A stretch of DNA of 64,000 bases from Stenotrophomonas maltophilia (GCF_001676385.1 NZ_LYVJ01000017.1:1-64000); one strand, 5' to 3'. Shown: positions 26,691-35,091, numbered from the stretch's first letter. The notes: generated from the letters alone by a model not told the origin. Numbers and translations are program-made.

Positions 26691-29306
26691 TCATTCCATG
26701 CCGAGCACGGGGGCCTGCACTGCGTGCTGGGCCTGCGCATCCCGCGATGATGACTCAAGCTGGCGATCCCTGCTCTCCTCGAGCGCCCGCTGGCTCAGCT
26801 GGGCGTACTGCTGCATCGATGTTTCCACGGGCGTCTGCACTGCTTGCTCCGTGCGCATGGATGCCATGGGAAACGGAAACCGGCTCATCTCGCCCTGTAT
26901 GAGGAACACCGTATGCCCGGCCGGGTGCAGCGCCGTTTCGCTGCTCAGCCGCACATGGTCCACGCGGGTCAGGCCGTGGTCCTTGGCCAGCACCAGCAAG
27001 CTCGCGCTCATCCGCTCGCTGAGGCCATCAGAGGTTCGCCCATGCGCAGCATCCAGCGCCGCCACGCCCGTGCGGATCTGTTCGTAGAGCGCAGAATCCG
27101 GGCTTCCGGCCGGCAGCAACTCCAGCCCCTGCGGCCGCGTGTCCGAGGCGTGCGCGGCGGCCGGTGTCATCGGTGCCCCTGCGGAGGGCGGCGCCGTGCC
27201 CTGCCGTTCCGTCGTCTCCGTCAATGCGGGTTCCCCGTTGGCACGCGCCCGCACCTCATTCCACGCCGCCTGCAGCTCCTGCGTGCTGGTAGTCGCGACC
27301 GCGCGCGCCACACCGTCCTGGCCTACCTGGTAATGGGTGATGGGCCTGGAGGCGCCCGCGTTGCCCTCGGCTACAGGCCCCAGTTCCTGCAATGTGGGAC
27401 CCGTAATGCCGAGCTGCTCGCGCGTGCGCGCCGTGGCCAGCGCAATGGCCTGCTCCCACGCCGGGGTCAGCGCAACGCCCGCAGCGTAGTAGCTGTGGCG
27501 CAGCTCGTTCTGGTTCACTTCCGCCGCCGACGGCAGCGGCCGCGATTCCAATGCGGCAATGGTCTGGTTGAACTGATCGAGCGACGGCTGCTGGATGGTG
27601 CGGGTCAGTTCCAGCTCCAGCGCCATGTTGCCCTGCGCGATCTGGCCAGCATGGCTCCATCGCCCTGCTTCGTCGCGCTGGTAGAGCTGGTTGTCCGAGC
27701 CCTGGACGGCGTCGGGCTTGGCACGGGCCTGCTCCACTGCTTCCGGCACCAGCGGCACGAAGTCACTTGCGCGTGTAGCAGCACGGGTCTCCAGGTAACT
27801 GGCGGCGATCGCGGCCTTGCCGTTGGCGATGTTGTTCTCGATGCGCTGGACCGCCTCGCGATTCAACTCGTTGGCGCGCTCGGGGCTGGCGGTCTGCGTC
27901 TCGTACACCCCCCTGTCGTTGGCGCCGGACACGCCAATCTTGACCTGCCGCGTCCACTGCTCGGTCTGCGCATCGCGGTGCCAGTTGGGATTGTCCAGAC
28001 GGCCCTCGCCGTCCCGCGCCGGGATGCTGAAGGGATCCTGCGGTGGCGGTGCCTTGCCCAGTGCCAGCTCTACCGCTTTTACATGGGCGTATGCGCCCAG
28101 CTCGCGGGCCTTCTCGTAACTGGCACCCACGCTGCGCTCAGCGGGATTGCCCTGGCCGTCACCCGCGCTGTCCATGACCGCCTGACGGTCCCAATTGCGG
28201 CCATTGAACTGCCACGTGACGCCGGCCTTGTCGGTCTGCTGATAGATGGCGCGGTTGTCGAGCAGATCGGCGCCCTTGTCGAACGCCTTACTCATCAGCA
28301 GCGCATCGCCTGCGACGATGGCGGCCGGGACGAAACTGGAGGTGCCAATCACCGATGCCGTAGCCATGCCACCGATCCAGCCACCGCCGTTGCGCGCCAA
28401 GGCATGGGTGAGCTCGGACTGGGCGGCAGTGCCGTTGCCCTCTTCCAGCAGCTGCGAAGTACGACGGGCGGTAATGACAGCGTCGGCGCCAGAGGCGAGC
28501 AGGCCGCCGGATCGGATCAGTTGGCTGGTGGAGGCTTCGCCGAGGAGGAGGTCCATAGTGATGCCGCCTTGTTGCAAGCGAGGCGCACGAATGCGATAGG
28601 CAGCCTCCTCACCTAGCACTCGCTCCACTTTCAGGATGCCCGGCTCCGACATGACAATCCGACCAGATTGTTGCGCATCGGAGATTGCCGCCGACAAGCT
28701 GTTCCTCTGAAGCTCAAGATCACTTCCTTTAGTCAGCTTGGTGCCGAACTGATCATGGACATCCAGCAAGGCCACAATGCGCGATTCAGTTCTGGTCACT
28801 AGAAGATGCATTCGCTCGTCTGGACGCATGCCAGTCAACGCGCCGTACTGCGAAGAGTGGACCTGCGCGTAGCGATCGACATTCCCGAAGAATGCCTGCG
28901 TTCGCGGCCTGATGGCATCTGAATCCATGCCAAGAGGGGCGTTCGTGTAAAGATCACCGTTGACTAGGCCAATCGTCATCGTGTCGCGAAGGCCGTTGAC
29001 CTGAGCTGCCACGCGCTGCATCGCAGCCACGTCACCGCGAAGCGCAGCTTGGCCGTCTGGTGATGCCTCGATCATCTCCAGAGAAAAGGTGATTCCGTTT
29101 TGATAGTCCTTGATCGGCCCCCCGCCATGAGGGGAAACACCCATGGCAGCAGCGAGCCTCTTGTCTGCCGGCATGTAGAGCAGGTTCTCGAACACATCCT
29201 TCTCAACGAGCTCTGCATCCACCAATGCCTGCAGAAAATCGTTGTTATTGAAGGTTTGTTGCTCAAGCACATGGTGCTTCTGAAGAATCGGACTGTTACG
29301 CGGCAT
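26691..29306 (-). CDS. Predicted type IV secretion antibacterial effector: AHH-like nuclease with XVIPCD-like C-terminus
   Basis: An 871-residue modular toxin. The N-terminus resembles AHH nucleases of the HNH/EndoVII group: His11-His12 in QKHHVLEQQ, Asn41 in ENLLYMP and His60 in SPHGGGPIKDY. The middle holds a Gly/Ala-rich hydrophobic stretch (about 325-350) and Gln/Ala-rich helices. The last 120 residues resemble the XVIPCD signal that carries X-Tfe effectors to the killing T4SS of Xanthomonas and Stenotrophomonas: GLTRVDHVRLSSETALHPAG, VFLIQGEMSRF, then a Gln-rich tail. A putative immunity gene precedes it by 34 bp. GAGG lies 8 bp before its ATG. Cutting DNA of rival bacteria is inference. 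Confidence 0.8.
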   Translation of the reverse strand: MPRNSPILQKHHVLEQQTFNNNDFLQALVDAELVEKDVFENLLYMPADKRLAAAMGVSPHGGGPIKDYQNGITFSLEMIEASPDGQAALRGDVAAMQRVAAQVNGLRDTMTIGLVNGDLYTNAPLGMDSDAIRPRTQAFFGNVDRYAQVHSSQYGALTGMRPDERMHLLVTRTESRIVALLDVHDQFGTKLTKGSDLELQRNSLSAAISDAQQSGRIVMSEPGILKVERVLGEEAAYRIRAPRLQQGGITMDLLLGEASTSQLIRSGGLLASGADAVITARRTSQLLEEGNGTAAQSELTHALARNGGGWIGGMATASVIGTSSFVPAAIVAGDALLMSKAFDKGADLLDNRAIYQQTDKAGVTWQFNGRNWDRQAVMDSAGDGQGNPAERSVGASYEKARELGAYAHVKAVELALGKAPPPQDPFSIPARDGEGRLDNPNWHRDAQTEQWTRQVKIGVSGANDRGVYETQTASPERANELNREAVQRIENNIANGKAAIAASYLETRAATRASDFVPLVPEAVEQARAKPDAVQGSDNQLYQRDEAGRWSHAGQIAQGNMALELELTRTIQQPSLDQFNQTIAALESRPLPSAAEVNQNELRHSYYAAGVALTPAWEQAIALATARTREQLGITGPTLQELGPVAEGNAGASRPITHYQVGQDGVARAVATTSTQELQAAWNEVRARANGEPALTETTERQGTAPPSAGAPMTPAAAHASDTRPQGLELLPAGSPDSALYEQIRTGVAALDAAHGRTSDGLSERMSASLLVLAKDHGLTRVDHVRLSSETALHPAGHTVFLIQGEMSRFPFPMASMRTEQAVQTPVETSMQQYAQLSQRALEESRDRQLESSSRDAQAQHAVQAPVLGME

Positions 29307-29340
29307 AGAGCGACCTCTTCCTTGAGTTCAATCAGCGGAC

Positions 29341-29994
29341 TCAGATATCAGCTGCGTCCGTAAACGATAGTCCTCGCGACTCGCCCCTACCACCGATGCC
29401 GGCGGCCAGAACCGCATCGCGCAAAGCGCTGTCACAGAAAACCAGGTTCCCTGAGTACGGCGTTCGGAATATGTGCGCCTGGTTGATGACATCCTTTCGG
29501 AACGCCAGGGAACTTCCACCCCTGAGGTCGTAAAACTTGCCTCCGGGATAGCCCTCGTCGCGGACAACGCGGAGCTTTGACGCAGCTTCATCGACCGCAT
29601 CGATCACTCGGGTCACATCGCAGAGGAAGTAGCGCGGCCCTTCAGATCCATTGGCGAGGCGGTATTCGCTCTCCGCAAACTCGAATCCGTTGGGATCGAC
29701 AGAGACGAACGCGTTGCGCAAGCGCTCCGAGACGAGCCAGTAACCGCTCATCCCTCCTTCAAGATCTTCAGGAAGCCCCCCCTTCTTGGGTGAGTGAACC
29801 AACAGTGGTTTCTCTGCCAAAGGTGGAAATCCACCCCCTTCAGGACGTAGGATCAGCCGTGGAGGCGTGCGAAGTTTCTTCACATTCTCGAACACTACCC
29901 CGTGACCCTTTCCCCCGCGAGTGGTGTCCGGCATCAAGAGGAAGAATTCTCCGCGTCTGGGCTGAGTTGACTCCATTTGCTCCATGATATTCAT
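29341..29994 (-). CDS. Imm11-like (DUF1629) putative immunity protein
   Basis: A 217-residue cytoplasmic protein resembling the DUF1629/Imm11 family: FFLLMPDTTRGG near the N-terminus, GGMSGYWLVSERLRNAFVSV in the middle, and AHIFRTPYSGNLVFCDSALR with a closing GIGGRGLSF-like motif. Imm11-type proteins neutralise polymorphic toxins, including AHH/HNH nucleases. It is placed directly upstream of the effector on the same strand, the usual order for X-Tfi/X-Tfe pairs. A second ATG at 29985 is equally plausible as the start because AAGGG lies nearer to it at useful spacing. Confidence 0.75.
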   Translation of the reverse strand: MNIMEQMESTQPRRGEFFLLMPDTTRGGKGHGVVFENVKKLRTPPRLILRPEGGGFPPLAEKPLLVHSPKKGGLPEDLEGGMSGYWLVSERLRNAFVSVDPNGFEFAESEYRLANGSEGPRYFLCDVTRVIDAVDEAASKLRVVRDEGYPGGKFYDLRGGSSLAFRKDVINQAHIFRTPYSGNLVFCDSALRDAVLAAGIGGRGESRGLSFTDAADI

Positions 29995-30172
29995 CCCTTA
30001 CAAAGTCCTAATTGCTAGCCTAGGGCCAACCGAAAGAGGGGGAGGCGACCTCCTTTCATTTACGTGAAAGCTGGCACCACGCCTACCGCACTTTACCCCG
30101 GCGTGACCTGGCTGTCGTACATTCCCAACGCACCGAAGCTCCAAGAGCTGGCACTCCCCAATTTCAGCTCCG

Positions 30173-30550
30173 CTAGGCCAACACCAGATCCCCATTGATC
30201 AGCGCCACCTTCACCGTGTCCTGCAGCATCCTCACGGCCTCCACTGCCCGAACGGTAGAACCTAGGTCGCCTTCAAGCGCCCCCTGCCCGTCTGGCGATG
30301 CCTCGATGGCAGCCAACTGCTGCAACATGCCCTGTGTGTAGGCATCAATCGGCTCCTGCACATAGCGCGCGCATCCCAGCTCATCTGCGAACGCCTGCTC
30401 AATGGGCAGGTACAGCCAATTGGGTGCAGAGTTGATGTCGAACTCGCCCACCGCCTGCAGATGGCGAAGTAGGTTGCTTCCCGCAATGATCGTGGGACCG
30501 ATGATCAACTGAGAATCGAACAGCGCGTCATTGTCTCCGATGGCAGCCAT
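30173..30550 (-). CDS. Short paralog of the effector nuclease domain lacking catalytic histidines
   Basis: A 125-residue protein that aligns along its length with the first about 125 residues of the 26691-29306 effector: NWLYLPIEQAF against NLLYMPADKRL, and IEASPDGQGALEGD against IEASPDGQAALRGD. Effector positions His11-His12 are Gln14-Leu15 here and His60 is Tyr63, while Asn41 is kept as Asn44. It should therefore be catalytically dead. There is no XVIPCD, so it is not an obvious T4SS substrate. AAGGAG lies 4 bases before its ATG. It may be a truncated relic, a decoy or an accessory immunity factor. It is transcribed towards the immunity and effector genes. Confidence 0.7.
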   Translation of the reverse strand: MAAIGDNDALFDSQLIIGPTIIAGSNLLRHLQAVGEFDINSAPNWLYLPIEQAFADELGCARYVQEPIDAYTQGMLQQLAAIEASPDGQGALEGDLGSTVRAVEAVRMLQDTVKVALINGDLVLA

Positions 30551-30717
30551 GGGTCTCCTTTCCTATGGGTGTTGCGATGGGTAACTACGGTCCTCTTTTA
30601 CTCTGGCATGCATTGGTATGCAATCGGACCACAATCAAATTTTGCGCACCGCCGACGGCGCGTCCCGCCGTGTGAAACCTATCGCGGCCACACTCCTCTT
30701 CTCACTGGAGGATGCCC

Positions 30718-30927
30718 ATGATCAGACTCGACCCCACATGGCTGGAAGCCTTCGACAAGGAGCTGCTCCACCTGTTCGCCATCGACCATCGCGATGCCGG
30801 CATGGATGAATACCTGCTGGACTGCTATGCAGACCTTCCGCCGCGCGAGGCGGCACTGGCCCTCGGCAGCGACTACCACCTGGAGCGCGACGATGCGCTG
30901 TGGCCACGGCCGGGCGTGCCTATGTAA
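30718..30927 (+). CDS. Small acidic hypothetical protein
   Basis: A 69-residue acidic protein beginning MIRLDPTWLEAFDKELLHLF, helical throughout by eye. A GGAGG site at 30707-30711 is well spaced for this ATG; an ATG two codons upstream is too close to it. It is divergent from the dead nuclease paralog. No family was recognised; its place in the conflict island suggests an accessory role, but nothing more can be said. Confidence 0.6.
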   Translation: MIRLDPTWLEAFDKELLHLFAIDHRDAGMDEYLLDCYADLPPREAALALGSDYHLERDDALWPRPGVPM

Positions 30928-31018
30928 CCCGCGCAACAGTCCCGCAAGCCGGCATTCAAGGCAAGCGATGCCAGGGGATGGACGCTAAGTTGGCAGCGCA
31001 CCGGAATGGAAACCACGC

Positions 31019-31444
31019 ATGCCCCGTTTGAACACCGCCCTGGCACTGAACCTCGATCTGATGCTGCTGGACGCTACGCCTGCCATGGTCATGGCGGCAG
31101 ACCCGCAGGTTTCCACTGATGTGTTCGTGGAGCGCGGTGACAACCCTACCTTCGAGCGGCAGCAGGCGCCTGCCGTTGTGTATTCAACGGCCCCGGTCAC
31201 GCCGCCCGATACCTTGCTGCAGGTCCCCATGGCGGTGCTGTTTGTTGCTCAGCTGGATGAGCTGGGCCACGTTTCCAACGTGATGGTGGTGCGGTCCAGC
31301 GGACTACGGGACATTGATCGTGCGGCCTTTACCGCAGTGGTCCAGTGGCGCTTCGAACCGATCGTGGTTGAGGGCGTCGCGCGGCATGCGCGGGTTCGGG
31401 TGCGTTTGAGCTTCGTGGCTTCGGCGGAGGCGCCGCTCGGCTGA
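31019..31444 (+). CDS. TonB C-terminal-domain protein lacking a membrane anchor
   Basis: A 141-residue protein. The C-terminal 75 residues match the TonB_C fold: LGHVSNVMVVRSSGLRDIDRAAFTAVVQWRFEP followed by a beta strand ending VRVRLSFVAS. The N-terminus lacks the membrane helix and Pro-rich linker of a true TonB; only a weak hydrophobic stretch (LALNLDLMLLDATPAMVMAA) could act as a signal. It may be an exported stand-alone energy-transducer domain or a truncated relic. It stands alone in the island. Confidence 0.65.
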   Translation: MPRLNTALALNLDLMLLDATPAMVMAADPQVSTDVFVERGDNPTFERQQAPAVVYSTAPVTPPDTLLQVPMAVLFVAQLDELGHVSNVMVVRSSGLRDIDRAAFTAVVQWRFEPIVVEGVARHARVRVRLSFVASAEAPLG

Positions 31445-31572
31445 ACCGCTGGTTCAATCTGTCGCGATCGACCCTACGCCATGGCCCTGACTGCTGGCAT
31501 TCCTACCCTTGGGGCCAATAACGCCAAGCCCTTGAAGACCGTTGCAGCGCAATCGCTTGCCGGCTTAACACC

Positions 31573-31896
31573 GTGTGCGACAATGCCGAAAGCGTCAGGA
31601 CTGGCAATCGTCGGTTCTGCAGTTTCTTGGCATTTGGCAGCTGCGCGGGTATCTCTTGGCGTGCCACCGGAAAAGGGTGGCGCGGGACTCGAAAACCCGT
31701 CTATGTACCAGATGTATGCGCTTGCCGGCCGGCGTCACCTTTTGTGTGGCGCCGGCTGGCAATCCGTTCGCGTTCCATGGCGGGCGGTGCGTGGGGATCT
31801 TCGGATCCGCCGGTCTGGTATATGCCGGTTTTCGAGCCCGCACCGTCCGCCACCTTTATTGGTGGCGCTGCTATTTGTCCTGTACGGAGCATTGCC
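31573..31896 (+). ncRNA. Structured 5' leader RNA with alternative long-range pairings (C4-like candidate)
   Basis: A 324-base non-coding stretch before the 122-residue gene. The arm 31682-31712 (GCGGGACTCGAAAACC...TATGTACCAGA) is a near-perfect reverse complement of 31814-31842 (TCTGGTATATGCCGGTTTTC...). GGTGGCG at 31676-31682 can pair with CGCCACC at 31847-31853, which can instead pair locally with GGTGGCG at 31860-31866 just before the ATG. Local hairpins lie at 31723-31760 (11-bp stem, one G-U pair) and 31795-31808 (GGATC-TTCG-GATCC). Competing pairings around a start codon suggest attenuation or antisense control. Likeness to phage C4 antisense RNA is tentative. The 128 bases before it hold nothing recognised. 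Confidence 0.5.
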
Positions 31897-32265
31897 ATGA
31901 ACACATCGGACTTCCGTTCCCTGCACGCGCAGTACGATCCGGACAATGCCGAAACCGAGCGCGCACCCTCCCTCGATCCCAACGCATTCGTCGCCACGCT
32001 TCGCCGCATCGGAACTGGTGCAGCGGCGGATGGCCAGCCTTGGCCGGAGCGGCATCAGCTGCCTGGGCGCTGTCTACAGCTGGCGGATGCGGACTGCGCA
32101 CTAGCCGGGCTGCGTGTGGTGGCGGAGCTGATGCTGGCTGCGGAGCGGACTCGGCAGAACGGCGCGCCCCAGGAGTACCTGGGGGATCGGGTGATGGAAG
32201 GGTTGAAGATGGCGTGTGTGGCGTTGACTGCGCAGGTGGCTGAGCGGTTACAGGTGCGGGAGTAG
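31897..32265 (+). CDS. Small hypothetical protein under a structured RNA leader
   Basis: A 122-residue protein: a polar N-terminal third, then helices ALAGLRVVAELMLAAERTRQ and YLGDRVMEGLKMACVALTAQ. Its layout recalls small Pseudomonas DUF3077/DUF6124-type proteins but no clear match was recognised. A CGGAGC site lies 7 bases before the ATG. Longer open frames overlapping it in two phases run through the leader RNA and were rejected because the leader shows RNA-type pairings rather than codon structure. Confidence 0.55.
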   Translation: MNTSDFRSLHAQYDPDNAETERAPSLDPNAFVATLRRIGTGAAADGQPWPERHQLPGRCLQLADADCALAGLRVVAELMLAAERTRQNGAPQEYLGDRVMEGLKMACVALTAQVAERLQVRE

Positions 32266-32294
32266 CGCGCGCTTCGCTACGCACATCGAATGCG

Positions 32295-32783
32295 ATGCGC
32301 CGGATCGTATCCACGCTCCGAAGTATCCGCCGCGGCCTGATCCGTTTAGCCTCCAACACTGGCCTCACTATGCCGAGCCGGACTTTGCTTGCCCTGACAG
32401 CGGCAGCGCTACTGGGATTGATCATTGGCGGGACGTACGCACCAGCCACCACAATGACGCTTGAGAATTGCCCAAGACTCACCGACTCGGAGTTTGCCGT
32501 GCTTCGGGCCGACGCCGAGAGCTTTGCCGAAGCGTTGGCTTGCCATGGCGTCACCATCGAAAAGCATGATCCCAGTAGACGCTTCTTTGATATGAGCGTA
32601 CTTGGCGACGCCATTCTGTTCGTGGACAACTCTGGGCCAAGTCTTCTGATCGTCACCATGTCTACGGCCGCAAGCGGTGCATTAGAGCTACAGCGCTGGA
32701 AAGATGGATGGGGCTCACCCGAGGGACGCCGGAGGAACTTGAGCGCATCTGAGGACGGCTGCCCTTGGTCTGCATCCCAATAG
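32295..32783 (+). CDS. Hypothetical membrane-anchored protein
   Basis: A 162-residue protein with one hydrophobic helix (about residues 29-46, LLALTAAALLGLIIGGTY) followed by a periplasmic-type domain with two cysteines (LENCPRL and EALACHGV). From the ATG at 32370 the helix would lie at the N-terminus as a signal anchor, so that start, giving 137 residues, is as likely. Codon use is mildly AT-richer than the core genome. No family was recognised. Confidence 0.5.
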   Translation: MRRIVSTLRSIRRGLIRLASNTGLTMPSRTLLALTAAALLGLIIGGTYAPATTMTLENCPRLTDSEFAVLRADAESFAEALACHGVTIEKHDPSRRFFDMSVLGDAILFVDNSGPSLLIVTMSTAASGALELQRWKDGWGSPEGRRRNLSASEDGCPWSASQ

Positions 32784-32891
32784 ACCCCCATCTGCACCCC
32801 ATCCTGACAGCCAAACCCGTCAGCCAATGCCACAAGGAACCTGGTTCTGGCTAGAATCCTGGGCACTTAGCTTCTGGGACAGGGATCTGGG

Positions 32892-33821
32892 ATGGAACTC
32901 CCATTCGAGGTGGGCGCGCTCTACAACCGTCAAAAGCAAATCCACGGCATATTTGGCGGGCAACAGCAAGGCGGCATTTCGACACCTAGGGAGCATCCGC
33001 TAGTCATCGCGTTCACTGGCGAAGCCGGCGTGTCTCATGGCTATCATGATTTCTGGGACGACGACGAAGTCTTTCATTACTTCGGCGAGGGTCAAGTCGG
33101 AGACATGAAGTATGTGGCGGGCAACCGAGCGATCGGCGAGCACGTCAAAGATGGCAAGACGCTCGTAGTGTTTCAGATGATGGGCAAGGGGCGGCCCTAC
33201 CGATACCTTGGTAGGTTCATGTGCCAGTCCTCCTACGTTCAACCTGGCACGCCAGATCGAGAAGGCCAGCCAAGGTCTGCGATCGTGTTCCGCTTGAGAT
33301 CGCTGGAAGCCTCACTGGGCCTCGCGGCGAGTGAGGCGGACCAAGCTGAGATCGATGCAGCGATCGATGACGTCGGCGCGACCAGCACAAGACGCGAAAC
33401 CGAAGTGCGGACAAAACAACGCCTGTTCCGTGAGCGCCTGATTGGCGTTGAGAAGGGCTGTCGACTGACCGGCATTGAGGATCTGAGATTCCTTCGCGCG
33501 AGCCATATCAAGCCATGGGCAGATAGCACTCATAGCGAACGCGTTGACGGGGAGAATGGACTCCTGCTGGCCCCGCATGCGGATCTGCTTTTTGACCGCG
33601 GTTGGATTAGTTTTTCGTCGAGCGGTCGCCTAATAGTTTCGAGCAGCCTACCGTCGGACGTACAAGTTCGTCTTGGCCTGAAATTACATGCCTCACTTCG
33701 TTATGGAGTCTTCTCCGCGAAGCAACTTAGCTTCTTGGAATTTCACCGAGACGTGGTTTTTGATAGCCACCATTCCACATTGCATTCCACAGAGAATGTT
33801 CACCTTGGGCTCCTTCGCTAG
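32892..33821 (+). CDS. SRA/YDG-like plus HNH endonuclease (modification-dependent restriction candidate)
   Basis: A 309-residue protein. The N-terminal half (about 5-135) resembles YDG/SRA-type modified-DNA readers: VGALYNRQKQIHGIFGGQQQGG, FTGEAGVSHGYHD, YVAGNRAIGEHVKDGKTLVVFQ. The C-terminal half carries an HNH domain of the HNH_2 type: Cys190 in EKGCRLTG, RASHIKPWADSTHSERVDGENGLLL with His205, and HADLLFDRGWISF. This order matches McrA-like enzymes that cut methylated or otherwise modified phage DNA. It is convergent with the Hachiman-like operon, marking a defence island. Confidence 0.78.
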   Translation: MELPFEVGALYNRQKQIHGIFGGQQQGGISTPREHPLVIAFTGEAGVSHGYHDFWDDDEVFHYFGEGQVGDMKYVAGNRAIGEHVKDGKTLVVFQMMGKGRPYRYLGRFMCQSSYVQPGTPDREGQPRSAIVFRLRSLEASLGLAASEADQAEIDAAIDDVGATSTRRETEVRTKQRLFRERLIGVEKGCRLTGIEDLRFLRASHIKPWADSTHSERVDGENGLLLAPHADLLFDRGWISFSSSGRLIVSSSLPSDVQVRLGLKLHASLRYGVFSAKQLSFLEFHRDVVFDSHHSTLHSTENVHLGLLR

Positions 33822-34084
33822 TTCATGCCCGGTGACGCAGACGCGTCTGAATTGCGGCAGGAACACCTCAATAACGTCGCCAAGCTGATTGATTCACGGC
33901 GAACGCCGAATGACGCGCCTACCTTGGCAATCGATCAGCCCGACCCATGTGTTGCGCTTGCCAATTGAGACCGCCCAGCCTCAATAGCCACCAATGCACC
34001 GCCTTGCCCTCTGGACCAATCACCAGCCAGACAGCCGCCAAACTGGGGCATTCGATTTTCATCGAAGATGCACAGAACTGGGCA

Positions 34085-34384
34085 CTACCAAATACCAGTT
34101 ACACAACGCTTATAGGTGAATTCAACCTTGGTTAGATCCTTTCTAACTACCCAAAAACACTGCCCACCATATCCATCAGCCTCAACAATGAAGTGGTCAA
34201 CTCCCACTCCCGCCTTCTCTTCATAACTAATGTGCTTAGACAACAGCGCAGTGAGATCTATCGCATCCGAGTCAGATACGCGATCACCTTTGCCGTACGA
34301 ATTTAGCATCTTACTGAAAAATTCCAACGCATCTTTCTGACGAGGAAAGTGCCTCTCACCGACACGCACCGGCTTCGCTGCCAT
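34085..34384 (-). CDS. DUF3223-domain protein
   Basis: A 99-residue protein matching the DUF3223 pattern: ERHFPRQKDALEFFSKMLNSYGKGDRVSDSDAIDLTALLSKH, then EKAGVGVDHFIVEADGYGGQCFWVVRKD and FTYKRCV. This small domain occurs in bacterial HNH/phage-linked proteins and at the C-terminus of some plant RNA polymerase subunits; its role is not settled. It is the last gene of the minus-strand defence operon, 17 bp after the preceding ORF. It may be a nucleic-acid-binding accessory. Confidence 0.72.
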   Translation of the reverse strand: MAAKPVRVGERHFPRQKDALEFFSKMLNSYGKGDRVSDSDAIDLTALLSKHISYEEKAGVGVDHFIVEADGYGGQCFWVVRKDLTKVEFTYKRCVTGIW

Positions 34385-34401
34385 ATCCTTAACCCTTAAA
34401 T

Positions 34402-35091
34402 TTACATGTACCAGGCCAATACCGACCTTAGTTTTTGGCTAACGCCCTCAATGCTGGATCTGAAGACAACCTCATTCTCGTCAGCCTTAACAACATGCGG
34501 TAGGAGCTCCTCAATCTGATCGGGCAGAAACCCATACCTCATCAACATGACATTCACGTTATCATTGGTCCCGAATCTAATGAGCTCCATGAACTTAAGA
34601 GCCGTGACATCCTTTGTATTTCTGTAATAAATTCGAGCCGCAGCAACAAAAACATCAAATAGGCAAAATGATATTACTTTGTCCAAGTAGTCATACGTGT
34701 CAAACATTACAACATCATAACTAACCTTCTCCTTGGGAGTATTCCTTTCAAATAGTGAAAACGCCTTCTGGAGATTGGAGTCCGGCAGAATGGTGGCGGG
34801 CTGAGAGAATTCGGCATAGGGCTTTTCTTTCTCATCACGCCTCGATATCGAACTGAACCGCATACCAACTATCTCTCTGAAAGTTCTCCCGGAGAAAGAC
34901 TGAATCAGAATGAAAATTGCTTGCCGAAAAACGGAGTACTCTCCTTCAAGCAATGGCCGCCCCATATACGCTTCATAAATAAGCCTCAAACTCGCCTCAA
35001 TCTGCGCTCTTTCGGAACGCTTATCCGCGCCCCTCAGCGCATCTCTTACGCGAACTCCATCAACGTAGAGAATCTCAAGAACGGCCTGCAT
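34402..35091 (-). CDS. Third ORF of the Hachiman-like locus, or displaced C-terminus of HamB
   Basis: A 229-residue, largely helical protein with no recognised catalytic motif: MQAVLEILYVDGVRVRDALRG, FRQAIFILIQSFSGRTFREIVG and DYLDKVISFCLFDVFVAAARIYY. Its ATG lies inside the helicase gene, overlapping its end by 46 bp in another phase. Joined to the helicase it would make about 760 residues, near the length of AbpB-type helicases, so a frameshift in one ancestral gene is a real alternative to a separate gene. AT-rich codon use matches hamB. Confidence 0.6.
   Translation of the reverse strand: MQAVLEILYVDGVRVRDALRGADKRSERAQIEASLRLIYEAYMGRPLLEGEYSVFRQAIFILIQSFSGRTFREIVGMRFSSISRRDEKEKPYAEFSQPATILPDSNLQKAFSLFERNTPKEKVSYDVVMFDTYDYLDKVISFCLFDVFVAAARIYYRNTKDVTALKFMELIRFGTNDNVNVMLMRYGFLPDQIEELLPHVVKADENEVVFRSSIEGVSQKLRSVLAWYM

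Noticed and set aside
31481-31900. A 139-codon open frame upstream of the 122-residue gene
   Set aside because: It covers the inverted repeats of the leader; its translation shows no domain and competes with another open phase over the same bases.
33822-34084. Possible transposase or old gene remnant after the HNH gene
   Set aside because: The minus strand gives short sensible-looking peptides such as NTWVGLIDCQGRRVIRRSP before a stop, but they are too short and unmatched to assign to any family.
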